A stretch of DNA of 64,000 bases from Henriciella sp. AS95 (GTDB lineage Bacteria; Pseudomonadota; Alphaproteobacteria; Caulobacterales; Hyphomonadaceae), in NCBI RefSeq assembly GCF_038900055.1, contig NZ_JBBMQM010000001.1:1240001-1304000 (forward strand), in the 5' to 3' direction. The translations under genes were made by a program, and so were the position numbers. The notes beneath the pieces are model-generated. The model was not told the origin of the DNA. It saw only the letters and a list, made by a program, of their open reading frames with translations, and searched no databases. Positions 44,855-52,767 of the stretch are shown in pieces; position 1 is the first letter of the stretch, and each line of letters opens with the position of its first letter.

Positions 44855-46358
44855 GTTCAAACTCGGTCTTGGAGCCAGTGTCGCAGTTTCGCTGCTTCTG
44901 GCCGCGTGCCAGGTGCCAGCAGAAACCGCAGACACGACGACGGCGATGGATGTGGTCGCGCCTGATAGCGATGAGCTGGCCGTCACGGTTCATGAAGGCG
45001 ATTTCGCAACGATCCAGCAGTTCACCACGCCAGGCGGCATTTCCGTCTGGCTGGTTGAAGAGCCCTCCATCCCGATCATGGCGCTGCGAATGGCGTGGGA
45101 GACAGGCGCCGCGACGGATCCGGAAGGCCTTGAGGGGCTAACCAATGCGACGACTTACATGATGAATGAGGGGGCGGGCGACCTCGACTCGCTGGCCTTC
45201 GCAACCCGCATGGAAGAACTCAATATGAGCTTCGGGTGCGGTTCCGACAATGAGGCGACGTATTGCTCAGCCAGCATGCTGACTGACAATGCCGATGACG
45301 CCATGGGGCTTGTCGCTCTGGCCATGACGGAGCCGCGTTTCGATACCGACCCGATCGAGCGCTTCAAGCGCGAGGAACTCATTGGCATTCGCACGCGTGA
45401 GACCAATGACGGCTATCTGGCTGCCCGGGCGCGCGATCAGGCGCTGATGCCTGACCATCCATTCTCCCGCGAGACAAGCGAAGACAGCATCACGGCAATC
45501 ACCCAGGATCTGATAATGGCCCGCAAGGATCAGATCATGGTGCAGGACGGGCTTCTGGTGACGGCTGTCGGCGCGATGTCACCGGATGAGCTTGCGCCAT
45601 TGCTCGATGCGGCCCTGTCTGGTCTGCCGGAAAGCTCTGAATTGCCGGCGATCCAGGATGTGACACTCAACGCGCCGCTCCAGGCACCGATCGTGGTCGA
45701 CCTGCCGCAGCCGCAAAGTCTCGTCAGCTTCACGGCGACGGGGCCTGCCCGTGATGATCCCGACTTTTTCGGCGCTTACGTACTGAACTACACATTTGGC
45801 GGCGGCGGCTTCGAAAGCCGCCTGATGAAGGATCTTCGGGTTGAGAAAGGCCTCACCTATGGCGTCTCAACGGGCATTTCGACGGGAGATCACCTGAACA
45901 CCTGGCGCGGTGGTGGCCGTACCAAGAATGAGAGCGCCGGTGAGTTCATTGAAGGCATCAAGACCGAGATGAACGACATCGTCGCCAATGGTGTGACCGA
46001 GCAGGAACTGTCGGACGCAAAAGCTTATCTTACAGGCTCTTATCCGCTTTCCTTCGATAGCAACTCCAAGATTGCGTCCAATCTGATGGGCGTTCGGCTG
46101 GAGGAACTCGGTGTCGACTATTTCGACAAGCGCAATTCGCTTGTTGAGGCGGTGACGCTGGACGATGTGAACCGGATCGCGGCGGAGTATCTGCAGCCCG
46201 AGAATTTCACATTCATCGTGGTTGGTGAGCCGGACGGCATCGAAGAAACCGCGTTGACGTTGGACGCCGGCGAGGTTGTCACGCTGGATGAGGCCGGTGA
46301 CATGGAAGAGCACGAGGCGGAGGAAACCGACGCCATGCCGGACCCGGATCACGGCTAG
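44844..46358 (+). CDS. M16-family peptidase-like lipoprotein, zinc-less partner
   Basis: A 504-residue protein starting at ATG 44844 within the end of the preceding peptidase (GGAGAG before it). The lipobox is LLAAC (Cys 22), so it is anchored to a membrane. It has the M16 fold (GLEGLTNATTYMMNEGAG where HxxEH should be, and FGGGGFESRLMKDLRVEKGLTYG later). The HxxEH residues are replaced, so it is the non-catalytic subunit that shapes the cavity. The last 40 residues are acidic. The long upstream frame to 44766 is rejected. Confidence 0.9.
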   Translation: MMNKFKLGLGASVAVSLLLAACQVPAETADTTTAMDVVAPDSDELAVTVHEGDFATIQQFTTPGGISVWLVEEPSIPIMALRMAWETGAATDPEGLEGLTNATTYMMNEGAGDLDSLAFATRMEELNMSFGCGSDNEATYCSASMLTDNADDAMGLVALAMTEPRFDTDPIERFKREELIGIRTRETNDGYLAARARDQALMPDHPFSRETSEDSITAITQDLIMARKDQIMVQDGLLVTAVGAMSPDELAPLLDAALSGLPESSELPAIQDVTLNAPLQAPIVVDLPQPQSLVSFTATGPARDDPDFFGAYVLNYTFGGGGFESRLMKDLRVEKGLTYGVSTGISTGDHLNTWRGGGRTKNESAGEFIEGIKTEMNDIVANGVTEQELSDAKAYLTGSYPLSFDSNSKIASNLMGVRLEELGVDYFDKRNSLVEAVTLDDVNRIAAEYLQPENFTFIVVGEPDGIEETALTLDAGEVVTLDEAGDMEEHEAEETDAMPDPDHG

Positions 46359-46420
46359 GCCATTGGCAATATGTGGATGAGCGGTCCGCGCGACAGGCTG
46401 CTCCATGGACGAGAAATGTA

Positions 46421-47482
46421 ATGACGACCGCAGAAGCACAGACAGAGATCGAGAGGCTGGAGTCACTGTTCGCGCAGAATGACCTTGAGGCAGGCTTGCA
46501 GCTTTCTTCCGTCCTCGCTGAAAACAACCAGCCTGAGCGCAGCTTTGAGGTGATCGTGGCGACCGCGAAGGCTGGGCATCCTCAAGCTGCGGTCGAAATG
46601 GGGTTCCGGCTCGTTAGCGGACTGGACGCGCCAATCGATCCCGAAAACGGTTTCAAGTGGGTGCAGATGGCCGCGCGCGCCGGGTACTTGCCAGCCATGC
46701 GGGCGCTCGCGATGCTGCGTATTTCTGGCGTCGGCTGTGAACGTGCTCCTCGGCGTGCGCTGGCGCTGCTGACCGATGCGGCCAGGGCCGGTGATGTCCA
46801 TGCAGCGACGCAGATTAACCTGCTGTTGCAGTCTGGCATCCGCAATGACGAGGCGCTGGAAGCCTTCCTGAGCCCCGGACAAGCGCAAACTCGCAGCGAG
46901 TCTCCGCGGATCGTCACGCTGGAGGATTGCCTGCCAGCGCCGATGTGCCAGTGGTGGATCGAGATAGCGCGCACCCGTCTTCAGCGCGCAACGGTCTGGG
47001 ACGCAGAGCAGGGTGGCACGCGTCCCGATGACGTTCGCACCAATATGAATGCGGGGCTGCGCTTCACGCACACCGACTTTGTTACGCAGGCCTGCATGGT
47101 CAGAATTGCGGGAGCAGCTGGTCATCCATTCGCGCATCATGAGCCGCCAAATGTCCTGCGATATCAGCCTGGCGAAGAGTATTCGTCGCACTACGACTTT
47201 TTCGATCCCCAAAATCCTGCCTTCGCAGATGCCATCAAGGTGCACGGTCAGCGCGTCGCGACGGCACTCGTCTATCTGAATGACGCATTTGAAGGCGGTG
47301 AAACGGGCTTTGATCGGCTCGACCAGGCAATCCGTATGCCCGCTGGTGGCATGCTCGCATTCGACAGTGTGAGCAATGGCCAGCCAGATGAGCGCACGCT
47401 TCATAGTGGGCGCACACCTACGAGCGGAGAAAAGTGGCTCCTTTCAATCTGGTTCCGAGATCGTCCACAACTGGCGCTCTGA
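46421..47482 (+). CDS. Prolyl 4-hydroxylase-like 2-oxoglutarate/Fe(II) dioxygenase with N-terminal Sel1 repeats
   Basis: A 353-residue protein, probably cytoplasmic, with no signal. Residues about 20-150 form Sel1-like repeats (GFKWVQMAARAGYLPAMRALAM, then RRALALLTDAARAGDVHAATQ). The C-terminal half is a prolyl 4-hydroxylase domain: YSSHYDFFDP gives HxD (about 256-258), and RTLHSGRTPTSGEKWLLSIWFR the distal His (about 327) and the 2-oxoglutarate-binding Lys. It should hydroxylate a protein or peptide, which the repeats may select. ATG 46421 is preferred over GTG 46373. Confidence 0.85.
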   Translation: MTTAEAQTEIERLESLFAQNDLEAGLQLSSVLAENNQPERSFEVIVATAKAGHPQAAVEMGFRLVSGLDAPIDPENGFKWVQMAARAGYLPAMRALAMLRISGVGCERAPRRALALLTDAARAGDVHAATQINLLLQSGIRNDEALEAFLSPGQAQTRSESPRIVTLEDCLPAPMCQWWIEIARTRLQRATVWDAEQGGTRPDDVRTNMNAGLRFTHTDFVTQACMVRIAGAAGHPFAHHEPPNVLRYQPGEEYSSHYDFFDPQNPAFADAIKVHGQRVATALVYLNDAFEGGETGFDRLDQAIRMPAGGMLAFDSVSNGQPDERTLHSGRTPTSGEKWLLSIWFRDRPQLAL

Positions 47483-47529
47483 CCAGCCGTTCGGGCGACA
47501 GGCGGCTGTGCATACTGTAAACTGACCTC

Positions 47530-49428
47530 ATGCCTGATTCTGCGCGCCTTCCAGACCGTCCGGTCATCCGCCAGCTGCCGCCTGACGCGGTCAACCGCAT
47601 TGCGGCCGGCGAAGTCGTCGAGCGCCCGGCAGCGGTCGTGAAGGAGCTTGTCGAAAACGCGCTCGATGCGGGTGCGCGCGCCATTTCCATCAGCATCGAG
47701 GATGGCGGACTCAAACGCCTCCTCGTTGAAGACAATGGTTGCGGCATGAGCGCCGACGACATGCTGATGGCGCTGGAGCGACACGCGACATCGAAGCTCG
47801 TTCCCGGCGATGATGGCCTGATTGACCTTCTCAATATTCACACAATGGGCTTTCGCGGAGAGGCGTTGCCGTCGATTGCCAGCGTCTCACGCATGACGAT
47901 CACGTCGAGAGCAGCCGGTGAAGATGCTGCCGAAGTCTTCGTTGAAGCCGGGCGTGTCGAAGGCCCGAAACCAGCCGCCTGGACCGGTAAAGGAGAGACG
48001 GGGACACGCATTGAGGTTCGCGATCTTTTTCACGCAACGCCTGCGCGCCTGAAATTCATGAAGTCGGAGCGCTCCGAGACCATGGCGGTGACGGACGCGG
48101 TCAAGCGCCTTGCCATGGCGAATGCGCATGTGTCCTTCTCTCTCGAGAGCAATGGCCGCAACACGTTTCGCTATTCCGCGCATAGTGCCACACCTGAGGG
48201 TCATCTCGAGCGCCTGGGCGCCATCATGGGGCGTGACTTTCGTGAGAATGCGATCCCCATCGAGTCCGAGCGCGATGGGGTGCAGCTGTCCGGGTTTGCC
48301 GGCTTGCCGACATTGAACCGCGGGAACGGGTCGTACCAGTATCTCTTCGTGAATGGGCGCCCGGTAAAGGACAGGATGCTGACAGGAGTCATTCGCGCCG
48401 CCTATCAGGATTTCCTGGCGCGAGATCGTCACCCCATGGCGGCGCTGTTTGTTGATTGCGACCCGGAGCTGGTCGATGTGAACGTCCACCCGGCCAAGAC
48501 CGAAGTGCGCTTTCGCGATGCCGGCAATGTGCGCGGCCTGATCATTGGGTCACTGCGCCACTCGCTCGCGGCTGCAGGCCATCGTGCCAGCACGACGGTG
48601 GCGGGCTATGCGCTTGGCAAGATGCAGGCAGAGCAGGGTGTGCAGCGCGATGCACCGCTGCCGCAGCCTTCGGTCTGGGACAGAAGCTCGCTATTCCGGG
48701 ACAGCTATGGTGCGACGCCGCCGCGTCAGCAGCCGCAATCTTTCGAACCCGCGCCGCCCGCTGGAGTGGCTGAAAATGAAGCGCGGTATGACGCGCCGTC
48801 GGTGCGTATGGAGGACACTCCCGCTGCCGAGGCGCCGACGCATGATTTTCCGCTTGGTGTTGCGCGGGCGCAGCTCCACGAAACCTATATCGTTGCCCAG
48901 ACCCGCGACGGCATCGTTATCGTCGACCAGCACGCGGCGCATGAACGCCTCGTCTACGAGCAGATGAAAACCCAGATGGCGGGAGACGGCGTGAAGCGAC
49001 AGGCGCTGCTCATTCCTGAAGTAGTTGAACTGGGTGAGGATGAGGCGGCGAGGATTATCGAACGCGCCGACGAACTCTCTGAAATGGGGCTGGAAGTCGA
49101 GGCGTTCGGGGCTGGGGCAGTCTGCGTCCGGGCGACACCGGCCCTGTTTGGCAATATGGATGCTGCCAGCCTGATCAAGGATCTGGCTGATGACTTTGCT
49201 GAGTATGATGAAGGCCTGGCCCTGAAGGAGCGGTTTGAAGACGTCATGGGCAATATGGCCTGCAGCGGCGGGGCCGTGCGCGCCGGGCGCCGTCTCAATG
49301 CCGAAGAGATGAATGCGCTGCTCCGCCAGATGGAAGCAACGCCCTATTCAGGCCAGTGCAACCATGGCCGCCCGACCTATGTCGAGCTGAAACTCGCCGA
49401 CATCGAACGCCTCTTCGGACGGCGCTAG
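47530..49428 (+). CDS. mutL: DNA mismatch repair protein MutL (endonuclease type)
   Basis: A 632-residue protein. The N-terminal GHKL ATPase has [31 protein letters not shown] and [16 protein letters not shown]. The middle is Pro/Gln-rich (about 395-430). The C-terminal dimerisation domain contains [15 protein letters not shown] (about 465-478), the DQHA(x)2E(x)4E endonuclease motif, and [11 protein letters not shown] and [12 protein letters not shown] supply further metal residues. This MutL therefore probably nicks DNA itself, as in bacteria without MutH. Confidence 0.97.
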   Translation: MPDSARLPDRPVIRQLPPDAVNRIAAGEVVERPAAVVKELVENALDAGARAISISIEDGGLKRLLVEDNGCGMSADDMLMALERHATSKLVPGDDGLIDLLNIHTMGFRGEALPSIASVSRMTITSRAAGEDAAEVFVEAGRVEGPKPAAWTGKGETGTRIEVRDLFHATPARLKFMKSERSETMAVTDAVKRLAMANAHVSFSLESNGRNTFRYSAHSATPEGHLERLGAIMGRDFRENAIPIESERDGVQLSGFAGLPTLNRGNGSYQYLFVNGRPVKDRMLTGVIRAAYQDFLARDRHPMAALFVDCDPELVDVNVHPAKTEVRFRDAGNVRGLIIGSLRHSLAAAGHRASTTVAGYALGKMQAEQGVQRDAPLPQPSVWDRSSLFRDSYGATPPRQQPQSFEPAPPAGVAENEARYDAPSVRMEDTPAAEAPTHDFPLGVARAQLHETYIVAQTRDGIVIVDQHAAHERLVYEQMKTQMAGDGVKRQALLIPEVVELGEDEAARIIERADELSEMGLEVEAFGAGAVCVRATPALFGNMDAASLIKDLADDFAEYDEGLALKERFEDVMGNMACSGGAVRAGRRLNAEEMNALLRQMEATPYSGQCNHGRPTYVELKLADIERLFGRR

Positions 49429-49443
49429 GCTTGCCGAGCCGCC

Positions 49444-49830
49444 CTACTCAACACCGCCGACATCGCCTTCGATCACGGTGTAGATTTCAGGGGTGCAGGT
49501 GCCCTCGGTGATCAGCTCCGCCTTGATCGTGTAGTCGGCGCCGGCTTCCGGGACAGAGGGAAAGTCCTCGACCGGCATGTAGAAGCTCTCGCTGTCCGTC
49601 CCAGCAAGCTCGACGATGCCATCCTCGATGGTGATAACGTGCGCATCGATGACGCTGTCATCGTAGCTGCATGGACCGCCGACGATCGGCATGTCGGTTT
49701 CGCTTTCGTCGACAATACTGGTTTCGGCTGGCGGGGTGGGCGCGGCCATATCGTCGGCGGGCAGGTCACTGTCGCCGCCTCCGCAGGCAGATGCGAGGAG
49801 GGCAAGGGCGGGTAGCATAATGAGGCGCAT
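49444..49830 (-). CDS. Small hypothetical lipoprotein
   Basis: A 128-residue protein with a lipobox ASAC (Cys 16), followed by GGGDSDLPADD and an acidic linker. The mature part is a likely beta-rich domain (HVITIEDGIVELAGTDSESFYM) with two Cys that may pair (GPCSYDD and GTCTPEI). The first residues after the Cys match those of the lipoprotein at 3804 (CGGGDSD). No family is recognised. It converges with mutL 16 bases away. Confidence 0.72.
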   Translation of the reverse strand: MRLIMLPALALLASACGGGDSDLPADDMAAPTPPAETSIVDESETDMPIVGGPCSYDDSVIDAHVITIEDGIVELAGTDSESFYMPVEDFPSVPEAGADYTIKAELITEGTCTPEIYTVIEGDVGGVE

Positions 49831-49992
49831 TTGGGCTGTCTCCTTGAGTCGGGCTAGAGACTACACGGTCTACGCGCGCTCGCTAGTGCGTGCCGCAAAC
49901 CTTGCGATAAGAGGAAAATTGACGCGGAGGCCATCAAGCCGGTACTGCTTGCCTGCGGTCGAAGAGCCGCAGGGGCCGGGAGGGCTTGAGCG

Positions 49993-51147
49993 ATGAAACT
50001 CAAACAGGCGCTCAATATTGACGACCTGCGCACTATGGCGAAGCGTAAGCTTCCTCGCATGGTGTTCGATTATATCGATGGCGGCGCGGATGATGAGGTG
50101 ACGCTTCGCGAATCGGTTCGCCGGTTTGACGACTATCAGCTGACCTGGCGGGCCCTGCGAGATGTCACAAAGATCGACACATCGACGTCTATCATGGGGC
50201 AGCAGACCAAGCTTCCATTCTTCATCTCACCGACAGCTTCGACGCGCCTGTTTCATCCGGCCGAGGGCGAACTTGCCATGGCGCGAGCGGCCGAAGCGCG
50301 CGAGGTGATTTATTCATGCTCCACGCTGGCGTCGCAAACGGTGGAGGATATCGCCGATGCGACCTCTGGGCCGAAATGGGTGCAGATCTATGTCTGGAAG
50401 GACAAGGAGATCGTCAGAAACTTCCTTGCCCGCGCCAAGGAGGCGGGATTTACGGGCTGCATCCTGACGGTCGATCTGCCAGTGGGCGGCAATCGCGAAC
50501 GCGATCCGCGCAATCGGTTTTCAGTGCCGCCCAAGCCAAATTTCAGCCTGGCAAGGCAGGTGGCGACAAAGCCCGGTTGGGCCTGGGACCTGATGCGCAG
50601 TCCGAAGATCAAACCGGCCAACTTCAGCCACATGCGAAAACAGGGTGACCAGGGCGGGGTTGTCGGCTTTGTGAACCAACAGTTCTCGCGCGCTGTTACC
50701 TGGTCAGACGTGGAATGGATGCGCGAGTTCTGGGGGCCAGGTTTCGCGATCAAGGGCATTTCGCGAGCCGAGGACGCCAAGCGTGCGATCGATATCGGTG
50801 CGGACGCTGTCTGGGTGTCCAATCATGGCGGGCGTCAGCTCGATACCTCGGTGCCGACCATCGACCTGCTCCCCGAAATTGTCGATGCTGTGCGGGGCCG
50901 GGCGGATATCATCGCTGATGGCGGGGTGCGCCGGGGGAGCCATGTTGCAAAGCTTCTCATGCGCGGGGCGACGGGTGTCGCCTTGGGCAGGGCATCGCTC
51001 TATGGGCTAGGCGCTGGCGGACAGCCGGGCGTTGAGCGCGCGCTGAAGATCATCGAGGATGAGTTCCTGCGGACAATGGCGCTTCTCGGCGCGACGCGTA
51101 TCAGCGAACTCGACCCGGAGCTGATGCGGGGACCAGCGAGCCGCTAG
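49993..51147 (+). CDS. FMN-dependent alpha-hydroxy acid dehydrogenase (L-lactate dehydrogenase/glycolate oxidase family)
   Basis: A 384-residue TIM-barrel flavoprotein. It starts with ALNIDDLRTMAKRKLPRMVFDYIDGGADDE, then SPTASTRLFHPAEGELAMARAA, QIYVWKDKEI and the catalytic SNHGGRQLDTSVPTIDLLPE, with IIADGGVRRGSHVAKLLMRGA binding FMN phosphate. LldD-like enzymes oxidise L-lactate and pass electrons to the respiratory chain. Others in the family use glycolate or mandelate, so the substrate is open. It converges with the YaiI gene, overlapping by four bases. Confidence 0.92.
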   Translation: MKLKQALNIDDLRTMAKRKLPRMVFDYIDGGADDEVTLRESVRRFDDYQLTWRALRDVTKIDTSTSIMGQQTKLPFFISPTASTRLFHPAEGELAMARAAEAREVIYSCSTLASQTVEDIADATSGPKWVQIYVWKDKEIVRNFLARAKEAGFTGCILTVDLPVGGNRERDPRNRFSVPPKPNFSLARQVATKPGWAWDLMRSPKIKPANFSHMRKQGDQGGVVGFVNQQFSRAVTWSDVEWMREFWGPGFAIKGISRAEDAKRAIDIGADAVWVSNHGGRQLDTSVPTIDLLPEIVDAVRGRADIIADGGVRRGSHVAKLLMRGATGVALGRASLYGLGAGGQPGVERALKIIEDEFLRTMALLGATRISELDPELMRGPASR

Positions 51148-51599
51148 CGCCCGCGCTTAACCTTCTGGATTTCGACTTCCAGCGCTGACAGGAAATTCGA
51201 GCGGTCGGCAGGCTTGAAGGGCGCTGGCCCGCTCGTCTGTTCGCCTGTCGAGCGCAGATCCTCCATGATGGCGCGCGTGGCGACCTGCTGGCCGATGGAG
51301 TTCGCCGTGAAGGCCCTGCCTTTCGGTGAAAGCACGCGCGCGCCATTCTGCAGGCAGCGTTCGGCGAGCAGGATATCCGCGGTGATCACAACCGAGCTTG
51401 CATCCGCCCGCTCGGCGATCCAGTCATCGGCGACATCGGGCCCGTCCGGCACCATGATGAATTTGAACAGCGGGTTCTGCGGCACGCGAATGAAACTGTT
51501 GGCCACGATATTGACGGGCAGTCGATGGCGAAGCGCCACCTTGTAGACCTCATCCTTTACAGGGCAGGCATCGGCATCGACATGAATGACAAGGCTCAA
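51144..51599 (-). CDS. YaiI/YqxD (DUF188) family protein
   Basis: A 151-residue protein. HVDADACPVKDEV at the N-terminus is the acidic PIN-like motif of the family, VANSFIRVP follows, and later PDVADDWIAERADASSVVITADILLAERC and GRAFTANSIGQ complete the signature. The function is not established. A nuclease-like fold is inferred from the acidic residues. The start codon is TTG at 51599, four bases inside the end of the preceding gene (TTGA), since no later ATG would retain the DADACP motif. Confidence 0.9.
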   Translation of the reverse strand: MSLVIHVDADACPVKDEVYKVALRHRLPVNIVANSFIRVPQNPLFKFIMVPDGPDVADDWIAERADASSVVITADILLAERCLQNGARVLSPKGRAFTANSIGQQVATRAIMEDLRSTGEQTSGPAPFKPADRSNFLSALEVEIQKVKRGR

Positions 51600-52765
51600 G
51601 GCAGGTCCGTTTCCGGCTCCATCCAGCCTGCGAGCATGACGAAATTCGGCGCGCCGGAACTGGCAAAGACGAGATCAGGCAAACCGTCACTGTTCATGTC
51701 GCCAATTGCGACGCCATACGTGTCCTCTGCCTCGTCCTCGAGTGTGAACACTGTGAAGTTTGCCGCGCCATCATTGATGTAGAACCGGTTGTTCTTCTCC
51801 TCCAGCCCGGCGACGAAATCGAGATCGCCATCGCCATCAAGATCGGCGGCTGCTAGCGCCTGGATCGGCAGGTCTTCGGGGGAGGGCGGCAACGGCCCGG
51901 CATCGTCAATCGACCCGCCCGGCGTGAACCTCCGCTCTGACCCGCCAAGCAGGACATGCAGGCCGCCATCGACCGCGCCCAGAATGACATCGGCGTACCT
52001 GTCGCCGTTGAAGTCACCCGCAACGATCTGGCGGTGATCGCCTTCGCTGCCGGCCAGTGCTTCAGCGGTCCAGCCACGTCCGGCGAGGTTCATCAGCAGA
52101 TAGCTCGGGCCACCATCGCGGCAGGCGACCGCCAGATCCGGCCGGCCATCGCCGTTGAAGTCGCCCATGTCGATACCGGTTGAGCCGCGCAGGTCGCCCG
52201 GCATCTGGTAGGGGGCATCGAAACTTCCGTCGCCGAGGCCGGCAAACATCCGAACGCCGCCCCTCCGCTGTACGGTGACGAGGTCCAGCGCGCTGTCGCC
52301 ATTGAGGTCTTCCAGCAAGGCATTGCGCGCGGGTCCATCGCTGCCTTCGATTTCTCCAAGCAGCGTGAAAACACCCGTCCCGTCATTGGTGAACACTTTT
52401 GCCGGAACACCGTCGCCGACAATGACCGCGTCCATGTCGCCATCCGCGTCGAGATCGCCTGCGCGCACGATGTAGCTCGGCCCATGCACGTCGCCGAGCT
52501 GGCGCGCCGTGGTCAGTCGGCCATTGCCCGTGTTGTAGTAGACGACATCCGGCTGCGCCCAGTGCCGGCCATTGGCGACCAGCACGTCGAGGTCGCCGTC
52601 CCCGTCCACATCGGCCAGCTCTACCCCCGCCGTGAGCCGCTCGTCCCAGTCGAACACAAAGAACGGGTTGGTCTCATAAGACAGCCTCTGCGCGAGGGCA
52701 GGCGAAACCGCGACAAGGCTGGCGACCAGGGTTGCCACGGCATATCTGGTGGAGGTGGCTGTCAT
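51596..52765 (-). CDS. Secreted FG-GAP/VCBS-repeat protein
   Basis: A 389-residue protein with a signal peptide (cleaved near ALAQ/R). At least seven Ca2+-binding DxDGDGxxD-type repeats are seen, including DVDGDGDLD, DLDADGDMD, DFNGDGRPD and DLDGDGDLD, typical of a seven-bladed beta-propeller of the integrin/FG-GAP type. It is probably extracytoplasmic and Ca2+-stabilised, binding a ligand or polymer. It lies two bases after the amidohydrolase gene in a minus-strand operon. Confidence 0.87.
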   Translation of the reverse strand: MTATSTRYAVATLVASLVAVSPALAQRLSYETNPFFVFDWDERLTAGVELADVDGDGDLDVLVANGRHWAQPDVVYYNTGNGRLTTARQLGDVHGPSYIVRAGDLDADGDMDAVIVGDGVPAKVFTNDGTGVFTLLGEIEGSDGPARNALLEDLNGDSALDLVTVQRRGGVRMFAGLGDGSFDAPYQMPGDLRGSTGIDMGDFNGDGRPDLAVACRDGGPSYLLMNLAGRGWTAEALAGSEGDHRQIVAGDFNGDRYADVILGAVDGGLHVLLGGSERRFTPGGSIDDAGPLPPSPEDLPIQALAAADLDGDGDLDFVAGLEEKNNRFYINDGAANFTVFTLEDEAEDTYGVAIGDMNSDGLPDLVFASSGAPNFVMLAGWMEPETDLP

Positions 52766-52767
52766 GT

